Shown here one piece after another: positions 25,608-35,097 of a stretch of DNA of 64,000 nucleotides. Every line of letters begins with the position of its first letter. The stretch's first letter is position 1. The stretch is from Pseudocolwellia sp049933045 (GTDB lineage: Bacteria; Pseudomonadota; Gammaproteobacteria; Enterobacterales; Alteromonadaceae): positions 1,302,001 to 1,366,000 of the forward strand of contig NZ_CP187926.1 of the NCBI RefSeq assembly GCF_049933045.1. The letters are read 5' to 3'. Below the pieces are notes generated by a model that did no database searches, was not told where the DNA came from, and was given only the letters and a program-made list of their open reading frames with translations. Position numbers and translations under genes: made by a program.

Positions 25608-27866
25608 TTATTTCTCTGGTTTAGTACCGTAATACTCACCGGAATAATAATGATCACCGTAATAACTCATTTTGTGAGGCTCAGCTACAGTAAGCACCGC
25701 ACCAATAATGTTAGCGTGTAATTTTTGTAAACGAGTAACTGCTTCTTTAGCAACTTTAATTCGTGTATCTTCAGCTTTAACTGCAAAAACAACACCATCA
25801 ACTTTATTAGCTAATATACAAGAATCACTAACAGGAAGTGTAGGGGGTCCATCTAAAACGATGTATTCATAATGTGTTTGTAATGAGGCTAATACCTCTT
25901 CAAATTTCTTAGATGAAAGTAACTCTAGCGGATTACGAACTACTGTCCCACATGTAATCACATTAAGTTTATCATCATTATCTTTGTATAAAATTTCAGA
26001 TGCTGAACTTACAGTACCAGAGATTAAATCAGTGAGGCCAAGTTTGTTGGTAATACCTAAGTTTTTAGCAACACTTGGTTTACGTAAATCAACCTCTAAC
26101 AATAAAGTTTTGCCTAAGTTACTGTAAGCAGCAGCTAAGTTCATCGCCATTGTCGATTTACCTTCACTACCTGTAGCAGACGTAACAAGTATTGTTTTAG
26201 GTGGATTATCTATATTTGAGAATAATAAACCTGTACGTATAGTATTTATACTTTCAGCAAATGGCGACAATGAATCATCGAGGTATTGCTTTTCAGGGAT
26301 TGCCGTTTTCTTGTTGATTTTTACTACTGGTGTAATGCCAAGTGCAGCAAGTTTTAATCGCTCTTCAACAGCGTCTGGTGTTTTAAATGTGTTATCTAAA
26401 GCCTCACGAACAAATGCTAAAACTACACCCAAAAACAAACCAAACATACCAGCTAATATAATAATTAATTTTTTGTTGGGTTTAAAAGGTGATTTTGGAA
26501 CTGTAGCTTGGTCGATAATATGAACATTTGAACTATTATATTCACTTTTACCACTAGTTTCCATTAAGCTCACTTGAAAGTTCTCATATATTCTTCGGTT
26601 ATTTTCTACTTCACGCTCTAAGCTCACTAATGAAAAGTTCTCAGTTTGAAGTGATTGAATATCATTTCTGCTTTTAGCAATAAGCTTTTCAATATTAGTC
26701 ACCTGAAACTGAGCTAACTTGTAGTTTTTCTCAATATTTTCTACAACTTTATTTACTTCGTTTTGTAAACTATCACGTGCACTTTTAAGCTCCGAGCGGA
26801 CAGCTATCATTTTAGGATGTTTTTCACCATAACGTTCAAATAACTCATTCACACGTTGTATTAATAGACCCACATTCTTTACCAAGTCATTAGCCGTTCG
26901 GTTCTGAAGAACCGGACCTAACGAATAAAACTCTTGAGAACCAGGTTCAACATTTTTAACGGCTAGAAATTGCTCTTCGGCTGAACTTAAGTTAGTTTGT
27001 GCTCTTATTAATTCGCTGTTTAAAGATTGTAGTTGCGAATTAGCAAGACGCTGTTGTTGTTCGGTATCTACTAGCCCTTGTTGTGATCTATATGCACTCA
27101 ACTTAGACTCTGAATCTTGGAGTTTCTGTTTAAGCTGGGCATATTGTTCGCTCAACCAAGATTCGGTATTTTTAACATCGCCTAAACGGGATTCTAAACC
27201 AAATTGTATATAAGCTTCTGATATTGCATTTATTATATCTGCAGCTTCCTTTGGATCATGAGAGGTATAGCTAATATTTATTATTTGGCTTTGTTTCCCG
27301 CCTGATACTTCCACATTCGCTTGAATGCCCGAAGCCAACATTACTTTTATTTCACTATCACTTAGTATTTTCGGAGTTTCCTTTTTTGTACTATCTGAAG
27401 CGAAAAGTATTGATATTTCACTTTTAAACTCTTTAATACTTTCACTTAATCCAGATCTTTTTATAGACTTTATTTTTTTTTGTTCTTTTTTATATTTTTC
27501 AACAAGGTTTAGTCGTTCAACAACTACTTCTGCGATATTTCTAGACTTTATTATTTCGTACTGTGTTTCGTAATACAAAAATACAAGTGCAGTTGCTATA
27601 TATTGTTCATTCCTATCTGCTGCAGGTTTTTGTGGATCAGCTAATATTTTGCTTGATGCTTTGTATAAAGGTACAGATGAAGATGCAATGAATGCACCGA
27701 CCATTAAACTACATAAGGTAATTACAATAATTCCCCATTTAGCTCTTTTAATTGTACGCCAATATTGCCCTATATCTATAACCTCTTCAGTGTTGAATGA
27801 AAGGTTATCATTTTGATTTATTACTTGATTAAGCGAAGATGCTTTTTCAGGTACTACTGAGTTCAT
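25608..27866 (-). CDS. wzc: Polysaccharide co-polymerase / tyrosine autokinase (Wzc type)
   Basis: This inner-membrane protein couples polymerisation and export and autophosphorylates on tyrosines. It is 752 residues: a Wzz domain with a first membrane helix near residues 50-70, a long periplasmic coiled coil (about 230-440), a second helix near 468-490 (LIIILAGMFGLFLGVVLAF), and a cytoplasmic BY-kinase domain. The kinase has Walker A TSATGSEGKSTMAMNLA, Walker A' LLLEVDLRKPS and Walker B YIVLDGPP. The C-terminal tyrosine cluster SYYGDHYYSGEYYG holds the autophosphorylation sites. It follows wza by 9 bases. Confidence 0.97.
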   Translation of the reverse strand: MNSVVPEKASSLNQVINQNDNLSFNTEEVIDIGQYWRTIKRAKWGIIVITLCSLMVGAFIASSSVPLYKASSKILADPQKPAADRNEQYIATALVFLYYETQYEIIKSRNIAEVVVERLNLVEKYKKEQKKIKSIKRSGLSESIKEFKSEISILFASDSTKKETPKILSDSEIKVMLASGIQANVEVSGGKQSQIINISYTSHDPKEAADIINAISEAYIQFGLESRLGDVKNTESWLSEQYAQLKQKLQDSESKLSAYRSQQGLVDTEQQQRLANSQLQSLNSELIRAQTNLSSAEEQFLAVKNVEPGSQEFYSLGPVLQNRTANDLVKNVGLLIQRVNELFERYGEKHPKMIAVRSELKSARDSLQNEVNKVVENIEKNYKLAQFQVTNIEKLIAKSRNDIQSLQTENFSLVSLEREVENNRRIYENFQVSLMETSGKSEYNSSNVHIIDQATVPKSPFKPNKKLIIILAGMFGLFLGVVLAFVREALDNTFKTPDAVEERLKLAALGITPVVKINKKTAIPEKQYLDDSLSPFAESINTIRTGLLFSNIDNPPKTILVTSATGSEGKSTMAMNLAAAYSNLGKTLLLEVDLRKPSVAKNLGITNKLGLTDLISGTVSSASEILYKDNDDKLNVITCGTVVRNPLELLSSKKFEEVLASLQTHYEYIVLDGPPTLPVSDSCILANKVDGVVFAVKAEDTRIKVAKEAVTRLQKLHANIIGAVLTVAEPHKMSYYGDHYYSGEYYGTKPEK

Positions 27867-27875
27867 ATTATATCC

Positions 27876-28415
27876 TTAAAAAAAGCTTTCGCTGATAGTT
27901 ATTACGTCACCGGGTTTAACTGTATCTTTAAGTGAAACTGCTTTGACAAATCTTTTTTCGACTTCACCTACAAGAGAAATTGAAGATTTTGAGGCCCTTT
28001 CAGTAAAACCGCCTGCAAGTGTTATTGCTTTTTCTATAGTCAACCCTTTACGGTAAGGGTAGCTGCCTGGTTTTTTTACTTCTCCGTTTATATAGAATGG
28101 ACGGTACTCTGTTATCGTAACTGATACGTTTGGTTTTTTAAGGTAACCGTCTAATAATAGATTAGTTATTTTCATTTCAATTTGGGTTATAGAAAGGCCT
28201 TTTATATTTATTTGTCCGATAAGAGGTAACGAAATAGAACCATTGGCTCCAATTCTTGTTTTATTGATACTTAGATCTGGCTCATTAAATACAGTTATGG
28301 AGATTTCATCATCTGTAGAAACTTTATAGCTATCAGGGGCTTTAGCTGATGTATTAAATGATAAAAACATCATTATACTCAAGGTTAGAGTAATAATTAG
28401 TTTGGTTATTTTCAT
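27876..28415 (-). CDS. Short polysaccharide export protein (Wza/OPX family)
   Basis: A periplasmic outer-membrane polysaccharide export protein. An N-terminal signal peptide (LIITLTLSIMMFLSFNTSAKA) is followed by the poly-export domain YKVSTDDEISITVFNEPDLS and GSISLPLIGQINIKGLSITQ, and one SLBB domain with PFYINGEVKKPGSYPYRKGL. There is no lipobox cysteine. At 179 residues it is about half of classical Wza and lacks the C-terminal amphipathic helix that forms the outer-membrane pore. Such short forms are thought to work with a separate beta-barrel, and one is encoded just upstream. AAGGAA precedes the ATG. Confidence 0.93.
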   Translation of the reverse strand: MKITKLIITLTLSIMMFLSFNTSAKAPDSYKVSTDDEISITVFNEPDLSINKTRIGANGSISLPLIGQINIKGLSITQIEMKITNLLLDGYLKKPNVSVTITEYRPFYINGEVKKPGSYPYRKGLTIEKAITLAGGFTERASKSSISLVGEVEKRFVKAVSLKDTVKPGDVITISESFF

Positions 28416-28460
28416 GGTTATTCCTTTAATAAGCTTAAATATTTAGTTATTGGTTTATCA

Positions 28461-29697
28461 CTAGAAAGAAGTTTCTAGTGTTAAACCAATAATGTTTGAT
28501 TTGAAGTTATAGATGTCTACATTTGACTTTTTTTCTTGGTATTTATAGGAAAGACTAATGTTCAACCAATTTCGAAGACTATGATTCAAACTTAGTCTTA
28601 TCGAGTTGCTTTTATCAGTTCTACTGCTAATAGAAACTATTTCATCATTACTAATATTATATTGTGCAGTTATAATTGTACGAGGTGTTATTTTGTGAGA
28701 AACATCTAAGGAGTATGATGCAGTCAAAAAACCACCTTCGTTTAATATTGCTGATTCAGTTGTTTGGCGTGAAGCCCCTAGTTTGATACTTGTATAAGTA
28801 TTTGGCTTCCAAATCATGTCAAGTAGGTAAGACAAGCCAGAAATATCATTAAACCTTGAGTCATCATATATTTTATCTTGATAACCAATTTTGAATATAC
28901 CTGTAGATTTAGCCGTTGCTTTCCATTCTATACCTGTTAAAAATGTATTGTTATCACTAGACTGATTGAATATTAATCCATTTGATGTCGATTGGTCATA
29001 GTAGCCAAACTTCTCTGTGGATGCTTGAAGTAATATTCGAGTTTTTGGGGCTATACGGTAAAAAAATGTGGCACTTAATTGGTTTTGTTTTACATCTCTG
29101 TATGATTGTCCATTGTTTGTATATTTACGATCGTTAAATCTATAACCCAAGACTATTTGACCAATACTATTAGTTTGACCATAATAAAACTTGCCTAAAG
29201 CGGACAGATTTTCATACTTATTGAAATCAGTTAATGCTTGTGTGGAAGAGTTGGTTGTGCCCGGGACTTCAATACTTTTGTCAAAACCAATTTTAAATTC
29301 AGTATTTATCCTATGACTATGGTCTAGCCGCGTACCTGCAGCTATTGCGTGACTGTTGTAGTTAAGATTGCTATTCTTTTTTATAAGTCGAAAATTTACC
29401 ATCATAACTAAATAATACGGAATGTTTACCTATTAAACCTAAGTATTTAACATTAGGAGTGACAACAATTGCAGTATCTGAAGTCTGTGTCGCATTATTA
29501 AGTACGTTATCGCTATGTTCCGCTGATATAGATCCATTTAACAATAAACCTGGTCTTTCTTCAGCATTTATTGGAATAGAAGAAGTAAGTAGTAGTAATA
29601 GATATGAGTGCTTAACTATACGTTTAAGTATTGGTGATATGTTTTTATTCCGTTTCAAACTTCTATATTTCCTTATTACTGGCTGATAACTTTGCAT
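28461..29697 (-). pseudogene. Outer-membrane beta-barrel EPS protein, split by +1 frameshift in an A6 tract
   Basis: Two frames form one gene. The first (29697 to 29371) has a basic N terminus, a signal-type hydrophobic stretch LLLLLTSSIPINA and the start of a barrel, then stops after FSTYKKE. The second, read to 28461, is rich in alternating beta-strand patterns and ends in a strand with terminal Phe (IIGLTLETSF), the usual outer-membrane insertion signal. Dropping one A from the run at 29377-29382 fuses STYKK to NSNLNYNSHAIAAGTRLDH with no stop, giving about 411 residues. The family resembles the beta-barrel proteins of exosortase-type and Myxococcus-type export systems. It precedes the short Wza gene. 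Confidence 0.8.
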
Positions 29698-30423
29698 TTC
29701 AATTTTTGAGGAGCTATTTCCATCATAAAATTAACAAGTGTTCATTATAATAAAATATCTTTGTTAACTTTGTATGAAATTTAAGTTTTCAATAAAGGTT
29801 TAAGTCTTATTATTTTATTTCGCGATTTTAGCAGACTAATTTGTAACAATCCAAGAATAGAATATATATTCTAGATTTTATAGATGAATAATATTAATTT
29901 GTAGTAATTTTACTACATTTTTTTATTATTTGAGAATATATACGGATGTATAATATTTTATGTTTTTAAAATCATATGGAAAATACAGTTACATATATTC
30001 TCATAAAATCACCTGACTGTATGTTGTTCAGGCTTTCACGTACTAGTTAAAATTACTTAGGTAAAGAGAGATAAGTGATTTTTAACAGACGATTTAAACT
30101 GATTGTATACACGGTTATTAATTTTGAAATATTAAATAACGCACTCGCGAGTGTTCTTCTTTTATATAAAGAGGAAACTAGTTGTATGAAAATAGATTGT
30201 ATTGAGTTTTATGATCGATTTAGTTTTATTTAATAAAAAAAATAATTCTGTTATCATTTTAGTAACATGCTTCAACTTTTAATGTGTAACATTAATAAAC
30301 TCCGGGAAATTTATTTAACTCTGTATTGTTTATATAAGTCGTTTTGTCGAAATGAGTTCGGTGTTGCTGTACTTAATACTTTTTGATGTGAGTATTTTTC
30401 CCCTGATAATTTAAGTGAAACTA
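29698..30423. promoter_or_regulatory. Divergent intergenic region between EPS operon and wecBC fusion
   Basis: This 0.7-kb AT-rich stretch has no supported gene. It must hold the promoters of the minus-strand OMP-wza-wzc unit and of the plus-strand epimerase/dehydrogenase. Two perfect palindromes stand out: TAGAATATATATTCTA at 29858-29873 and CACTCGCGAGTG at 30142-30153. The second is GC-rich in a very AT-rich setting and could be an operator. The -10/-35 elements are too ambiguous by eye to assign. Confidence 0.55.
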
Positions 30424-32685
30424 ATGAAAATAGGTATTGTAGTAGGCACTAGGCCTGAAATTATAAAAATGGCTCCGGTTATTAGAGAATGTAAAAATAG
30501 AGGTATTCCTTATTTTATTATTCATTCTAACCAGCATTACTCTCAAGAAATGGATAGCATATTCTTTGACGAACTTGAGTTACCAAAACCACACTATAAT
30601 TTAGGTGTAGGTTCAGGATTACATAGTAATCAAACGGGTAACATTCTGATTAAAATGGAACCTATTTTAGTTGACGAAAAACCTGATGTTGTTCTTGTTC
30701 AGGGCGATACTAATACTGTTTTAGCGGGTGCACTTGCGGCATCTAAATTAGGTATTAAAGTAGGGCACATAGAAGCAGGGCTTCGTAGTTACGACCGTAC
30801 TATGCCTGAAGAAACTAACCGTATTATGACAGATCACATCAGTGATTTTCTTTTTGCGGTAGGTCCTAATCAAGAAACTATTCTGAAAAAAGAAGGTATT
30901 GATCACGCTAAAATCTTTAAAGTGGGTAATACGGTATCAGATTCTTTATTTCAACATTTAGAGTTGTCTGCTGAGAAAAGCAAAATATTAGAAGAACTAG
31001 ACGTTAAGTCTAAAGAATTCTTTTTAGTTACGGCTCACAGAGCATCAAATGTTGATGTTTCTGCAAACTTATTAGAGCTATTAGCGTTATTTGATAAGTT
31101 ACATGATAAATATCAACAAACGATTGTGTGGCCAATTCATCCTCGTACACAAGCTAAGCTTAAAGAATTTAAAATTGAGTTACCAAGCTATTTAAAACTT
31201 ATTCCGCCAATTGGTTACTTAGATTTTATTCAACTACAAAAGCATGCAAAACTTATTTTAACCGATTCTGGTGGTATTCAAGAAGAAGCGTGTTTATTAG
31301 GTGTTCCGTGTATTACGTTACGTGAAAATACTGAACGTCCTGAGTCTATTGAAGTTGGCGCTAACGTTTTAGTGGGGCGCGATGCTGATAAAGCTATTGC
31401 TGCTGCTGAGAAGTGGTTAGCTGCTGGTGATTTCCATTGGGAAAACCCGTTTGGCGATGGTCATGTTGCTGAATATATTCTTGATATTATTACGGGTAAA
31501 GAAACCGACGATTCTGAAACGATTGTTGCGCGTAACGAAACCGTAGCTGTTATTGGTATGGGTTATATGGGTTTACCTATTTCTAGCTTAATCGCTGAAG
31601 CGGGTTATCAAGTAACGGGTGTAGATTTAAGCCAAGACAAAGTTGATTCAATTAACCGTGGTGAATGTCCTTTTGATGAAGTGGGTATGCCTGAGCTTAT
31701 CAAAAAAGTGGTTTCTCAAGGTTTCTTAAAAGCTTCAACAACTATTCCTTCAAGCGAAACTTACTTAATTGCAGTTCCTACTCCGCATAAAGATAACCGT
31801 TGTGATCGAAGCTATGTTTTTGCTGCTGCAGATGCTGTGGCTAAAGTAGCCAAAGATGGACAAACAGTTATTGTTGAATCAACAATTTCACCACAAACCA
31901 GTATCGCCGTTGAAAAACGTTTTGCTGATGCAGGTGTTAATGTAAATGTTGTTCATTGTCCTGAACGTGCTATTCCGGGTGAAACGTTATTTGAGTTAGT
32001 GAATAACGATCGTATTATTGGTGCATCTAATAGCGAAGCTCAACAGAAAGTTAAACGTTTATACCAAAGCTTTGTTAAAGGTGAAGTATTCCTAACAGAT
32101 TTAACTACAGCTGAATGTGTGAAGTTAGTTGAAAACACGTCTCGCGACGTAAGCATCGCGTTTGCTAATGAGTTAGCTGAAATCAGTAAAGAGTTAGATA
32201 TTGATGTGTATGAAGTTATTCGCTTAGCGAACAGACATCCACGCGTTAACGTATTAACTCCTGGCCCAGGTGTTGGTGGGCATTGTATTCCAATTGACCC
32301 TTGGTTCTTGGTTGAAAGTACGAAGTCGGGCGAGTTAGTTCGTTTATCACGTGCTATTAACGATCAACGTCCTGTGATTGTTGCTAACGATGCTATTGAG
32401 TTATTAAAGTCAGTTAAAGGCACAAAAATTGGTATTTTAGGTGTGGCTTATAAAGCTAACGTTGATGATTGTCGTGAGACTCCAGCAGATGCGATTTTAG
32501 AACACTTTAAATCTCAAGGTATCGAAACTAAATACCATGACCCTTATGTTCCTGCATGGGATTGTGAACGTGTTGAAAGTTTAGCTGATATGCAAGCTTG
32601 GGCTGATGTTGTTATTCTAGTCACTGACCATGTTTGCTATAACGATTTAGACCTGAACATTCCAGTGTTAAATACTAGAGGCTAA
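30424..32685 (+). CDS. Fused UDP-GlcNAc 2-epimerase and UDP-ManNAc dehydrogenase (WecB-WecC)
   Basis: One uninterrupted frame of 753 residues makes two enzymes. Residues 1 to about 357 are WecB-like: VGTRPEIIKMAPVI, QGDTNTVLAGALA, GHIEAGLRSYDRTMPEETNR, DSGGIQEEA and RENTERPES. After a linker of about 15 residues, residues 373-753 are WecC-like: VIGMGYMGLPISSLIAEAGY, VPTPHKDN, TAECVKLVENTSRDV, and the catalytic cysteine in GPGVGGHCIPIDPW. Together they convert UDP-GlcNAc to UDP-ManNAcA. These are normally separate genes. ATG at 30424 fits the conserved N terminus; an in-frame GTG at 30415 is an alternative. A terminator follows, so it is a single-gene unit. Confidence 0.95.
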   Translation: MKIGIVVGTRPEIIKMAPVIRECKNRGIPYFIIHSNQHYSQEMDSIFFDELELPKPHYNLGVGSGLHSNQTGNILIKMEPILVDEKPDVVLVQGDTNTVLAGALAASKLGIKVGHIEAGLRSYDRTMPEETNRIMTDHISDFLFAVGPNQETILKKEGIDHAKIFKVGNTVSDSLFQHLELSAEKSKILEELDVKSKEFFLVTAHRASNVDVSANLLELLALFDKLHDKYQQTIVWPIHPRTQAKLKEFKIELPSYLKLIPPIGYLDFIQLQKHAKLILTDSGGIQEEACLLGVPCITLRENTERPESIEVGANVLVGRDADKAIAAAEKWLAAGDFHWENPFGDGHVAEYILDIITGKETDDSETIVARNETVAVIGMGYMGLPISSLIAEAGYQVTGVDLSQDKVDSINRGECPFDEVGMPELIKKVVSQGFLKASTTIPSSETYLIAVPTPHKDNRCDRSYVFAAADAVAKVAKDGQTVIVESTISPQTSIAVEKRFADAGVNVNVVHCPERAIPGETLFELVNNDRIIGASNSEAQQKVKRLYQSFVKGEVFLTDLTTAECVKLVENTSRDVSIAFANELAEISKELDIDVYEVIRLANRHPRVNVLTPGPGVGGHCIPIDPWFLVESTKSGELVRLSRAINDQRPVIVANDAIELLKSVKGTKIGILGVAYKANVDDCRETPADAILEHFKSQGIETKYHDPYVPAWDCERVESLADMQAWADVVILVTDHVCYNDLDLNIPVLNTRG

Positions 32686-32786
32686 CTCTTTACTTTAACT
32701 TTAGAACTTAATATCAGAATTATTTTTAAGCATAGCTTTGTAGCTTAGTCATACAGGTAAGGCTATAGAGAAAGCATAAAAATTAT

Positions 32787-32830
32787 AAAGCCGTTTTGAC
32801 GTAACTGTTAAAGCGGTTTTTAATTTTTAT
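32787..32830 (+). terminator. Rho-independent terminator after wecBC fusion
   Basis: AAAGCCGTTTTGAC pairs with GTTAAAGCGGTTTT (three G-U pairs) across a GTAACT loop, and a run of Ts with an AA break follows. It lies about 100 bases after the stop codon and isolates this gene from the T6SS genes downstream. Confidence 0.8.
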
Positions 32831-32949
32831 ATAAATATTTCTTTACAATTATTGATGTAAATTTATTAGGTTTAAGAATGTGTTAAGGATTAAGATATCT
32901 ATTTTAATTAAACCAAACACTTAAATGGTTTACTGAAGTTTTTATTGAA

Positions 32950-32992
32950 ATTTGATGTTATAAATTGCACAATGTGCGCAATTATATAATAG
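32950..32992 (+). promoter_or_regulatory. Candidate T6SS operon promoter with imperfect inverted repeat
   Basis: ATTGCACA and TGTGCGCAAT form an imperfect inverted repeat at 32964-32982, directly followed by a consensus -10 hexamer TATAAT at 32985-32990. A good -35 at 16-18 bases is not present, so an activator would be needed. It lies about 55 bases upstream of the kinase start. This is a visual call only; the rest of the 32831-33043 gap holds nothing recognisable. Confidence 0.35.
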
Positions 32993-33043
32993 GTTATAAA
33001 ATTGATTTTGTAATCTTTAACTTAATAATAGAAGTACTTTTAT

Positions 33044-35014
33044 ATGGACATAAATGATTCTGAATCATCGACTATAGATGATAAAACCCTGGTTGCAGGG
33101 TTTGATATAAAACCAAAAAATACAGAAATCAACTTAATAGGGAAGTGCCTAAAAGAGCGCTACGTTATAGAGTCTAAGCTTGGCAGCGGCGGAATGAGCG
33201 ATATATACCGCGCTAAAGATTTGAACCTAGAACCTGCCGGTGTTGCTGAACCTTATGTAGCGATAAAAGTATTACTACAACAATTTTCATCTACGCCTGA
33301 AGCTAAACAAGTTTTAGTTAAAGAAGCGCATCAAACCCAACAATTATCTCACCCAAATATTATTAGAGTTTACGACGTTGAATCTCACGATAATTTTCAT
33401 TTTATCGTGATGGAATGGCTCGACGGTGAAACGTTAGAACAAATAATTAAACGCTCTAAACCTTCAGGTATCCCTTTTGAAGGTGCTTATAAAATTATTG
33501 AACAAATAGCCAATGCGTTAATTTATGCTCACAAAGCAGGTATTGTTCATACCGACTTAAAACCTTCAAATATTATTTTAACGCGCAAGGGTGAAATTAA
33601 AGTATTTGATTTTGGTGTAGCTCAATCATTCCAGCTAAATATTGATAAGTACGCGTTACAAAATCATGAGCAACAATCTCCTTTAACTGGATTTACTCCA
33701 GCTTATGCAAGTTACGAGCAGCTTAAAGATAAGCCGCCATGTGCAGCAGATGATGTATATGCATTTTCTTGTATAGCTTATGAGCTTTTATCTAGTAAAC
33801 ATCCTTACCAACGCATCACTGCAGATAAAGTTGATATTAAAAATACGCCTCTTTCTAAACCAGCGCATTTAAGTTGGTATTTATGGTTAAGTTTTAAAAA
33901 CGGCTTGGCTATTCTCAAAGCTGATCGTACTCAAAGTATTAATGATGTTCTTAAAGGTTTGTCTAAACAGATATTACCTACACTATCGATTAGTGCAGCC
34001 GCTGTTATTGCTTTAGTCGTATTAGCGCAAACCTATTTAATTAAAGAAGAAACAATTGACGATTTATCCGCTGATGTCGCATTAGCTGAGAAATACAATA
34101 AAGAACGTAGAAACTTTGATCAACTTACTAGCTCACAAGTACTTGCAACCGTTGACAGCATTCCTGAAAAGTATCAGTTATACAAACAAGGCTTGTTGAG
34201 AGAACATCGTCAAGGGATTATCGATATTGTTGAACAACGTATTGTTGATGTTCCAAATCAAGCAAATAGTGTTTATAAAAATTATAGTCAGATTGATATT
34301 GTTATAAATGATGCACTAACGCTTTATCCTGATTCATTTCGTCTTCAGCAATTACAAAATGAAATAAATATAAACCGACAAGCAACGACCGATGCTTTAG
34401 TTGAGCGTTTGAATTTATTATTAACACAAGGTCGTTACGACGAAAAAGGCGATAACTATATAGAAGGTATTATTAACGACTTATTCTATATTGATCCTTA
34501 TTTCAAATTTAAACCGACTGACGATGCTTTTAATTTATACCGTGATAAATTTAATGCTGCAGTAAGTAAGCATGATGCCAGTAAAATTAGTGAACTGATC
34601 AAAGTAGGTGAGTTAGCGTTTAACAACTACAGTGAAGCAGAACCATTATTAACTTTTGGCAAAAACATGGAAGCTTCTGTTAATTCTATTTCAAATTTTA
34701 AGAAAAATATGGCTGAAGGGCGCAATCCTGCTTATCCGTATGAAGCCGCAGAATTCTTCTATCAATCAACGTTTAATGAATTTAATGATCAATTTATTGC
34801 GGTGACAGATTATAGAGAATTAGAAGCACTTGATGAGAAAGTGATGAGGTTAGCGGCACAAATACCTAATGATTTCGCTCCTTTAATGGCTATTAAGAAA
34901 AAATTAGCCGCCTCTTATTTAAGTTATGCCAATTCATCAATGGAAAAGAGATATTTTAAAAGAGCACAAAAGCTGATTAAAAGAGGTAATGAATTATATG
35001 CGATGCTTAACTAA
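33044..35014 (+). CDS. ppkA: T6SS-associated Ser/Thr protein kinase (PpkA-like)
   Basis: It is the probable activating kinase of the threonine phosphorylation pathway that licenses T6SS firing by phosphorylating the FHA protein. The kinase domain covers residues 40-305: glycine loop LGSGGMSDIYRA, K75 in VAIKVLL, catalytic loop HTDLKPSNI at 169-177, DFG at 189-191 and AYASYEQ. One membrane helix at about 311-333 is followed by a helical, presumably periplasmic, region of some 320 residues. The HTD in place of HRD makes it a non-RD kinase. It is first in the T6SS cluster, with the FHA gene next and pppA and tagF further down. Confidence 0.92.
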   Translation: MDINDSESSTIDDKTLVAGFDIKPKNTEINLIGKCLKERYVIESKLGSGGMSDIYRAKDLNLEPAGVAEPYVAIKVLLQQFSSTPEAKQVLVKEAHQTQQLSHPNIIRVYDVESHDNFHFIVMEWLDGETLEQIIKRSKPSGIPFEGAYKIIEQIANALIYAHKAGIVHTDLKPSNIILTRKGEIKVFDFGVAQSFQLNIDKYALQNHEQQSPLTGFTPAYASYEQLKDKPPCAADDVYAFSCIAYELLSSKHPYQRITADKVDIKNTPLSKPAHLSWYLWLSFKNGLAILKADRTQSINDVLKGLSKQILPTLSISAAAVIALVVLAQTYLIKEETIDDLSADVALAEKYNKERRNFDQLTSSQVLATVDSIPEKYQLYKQGLLREHRQGIIDIVEQRIVDVPNQANSVYKNYSQIDIVINDALTLYPDSFRLQQLQNEININRQATTDALVERLNLLLTQGRYDEKGDNYIEGIINDLFYIDPYFKFKPTDDAFNLYRDKFNAAVSKHDASKISELIKVGELAFNNYSEAEPLLTFGKNMEASVNSISNFKKNMAEGRNPAYPYEAAEFFYQSTFNEFNDQFIAVTDYRELEALDEKVMRLAAQIPNDFAPLMAIKKKLAASYLSYANSSMEKRYFKRAQKLIKRGNELYAMLN

Positions 35015-35097
35015 ACGTATTGTTTTTTAACTCAAGTTGTTGTCAATGTTTTAGGCTAATTAGCCGGTCACTTATTTTGTATAGGTTGTTAAAGTAA

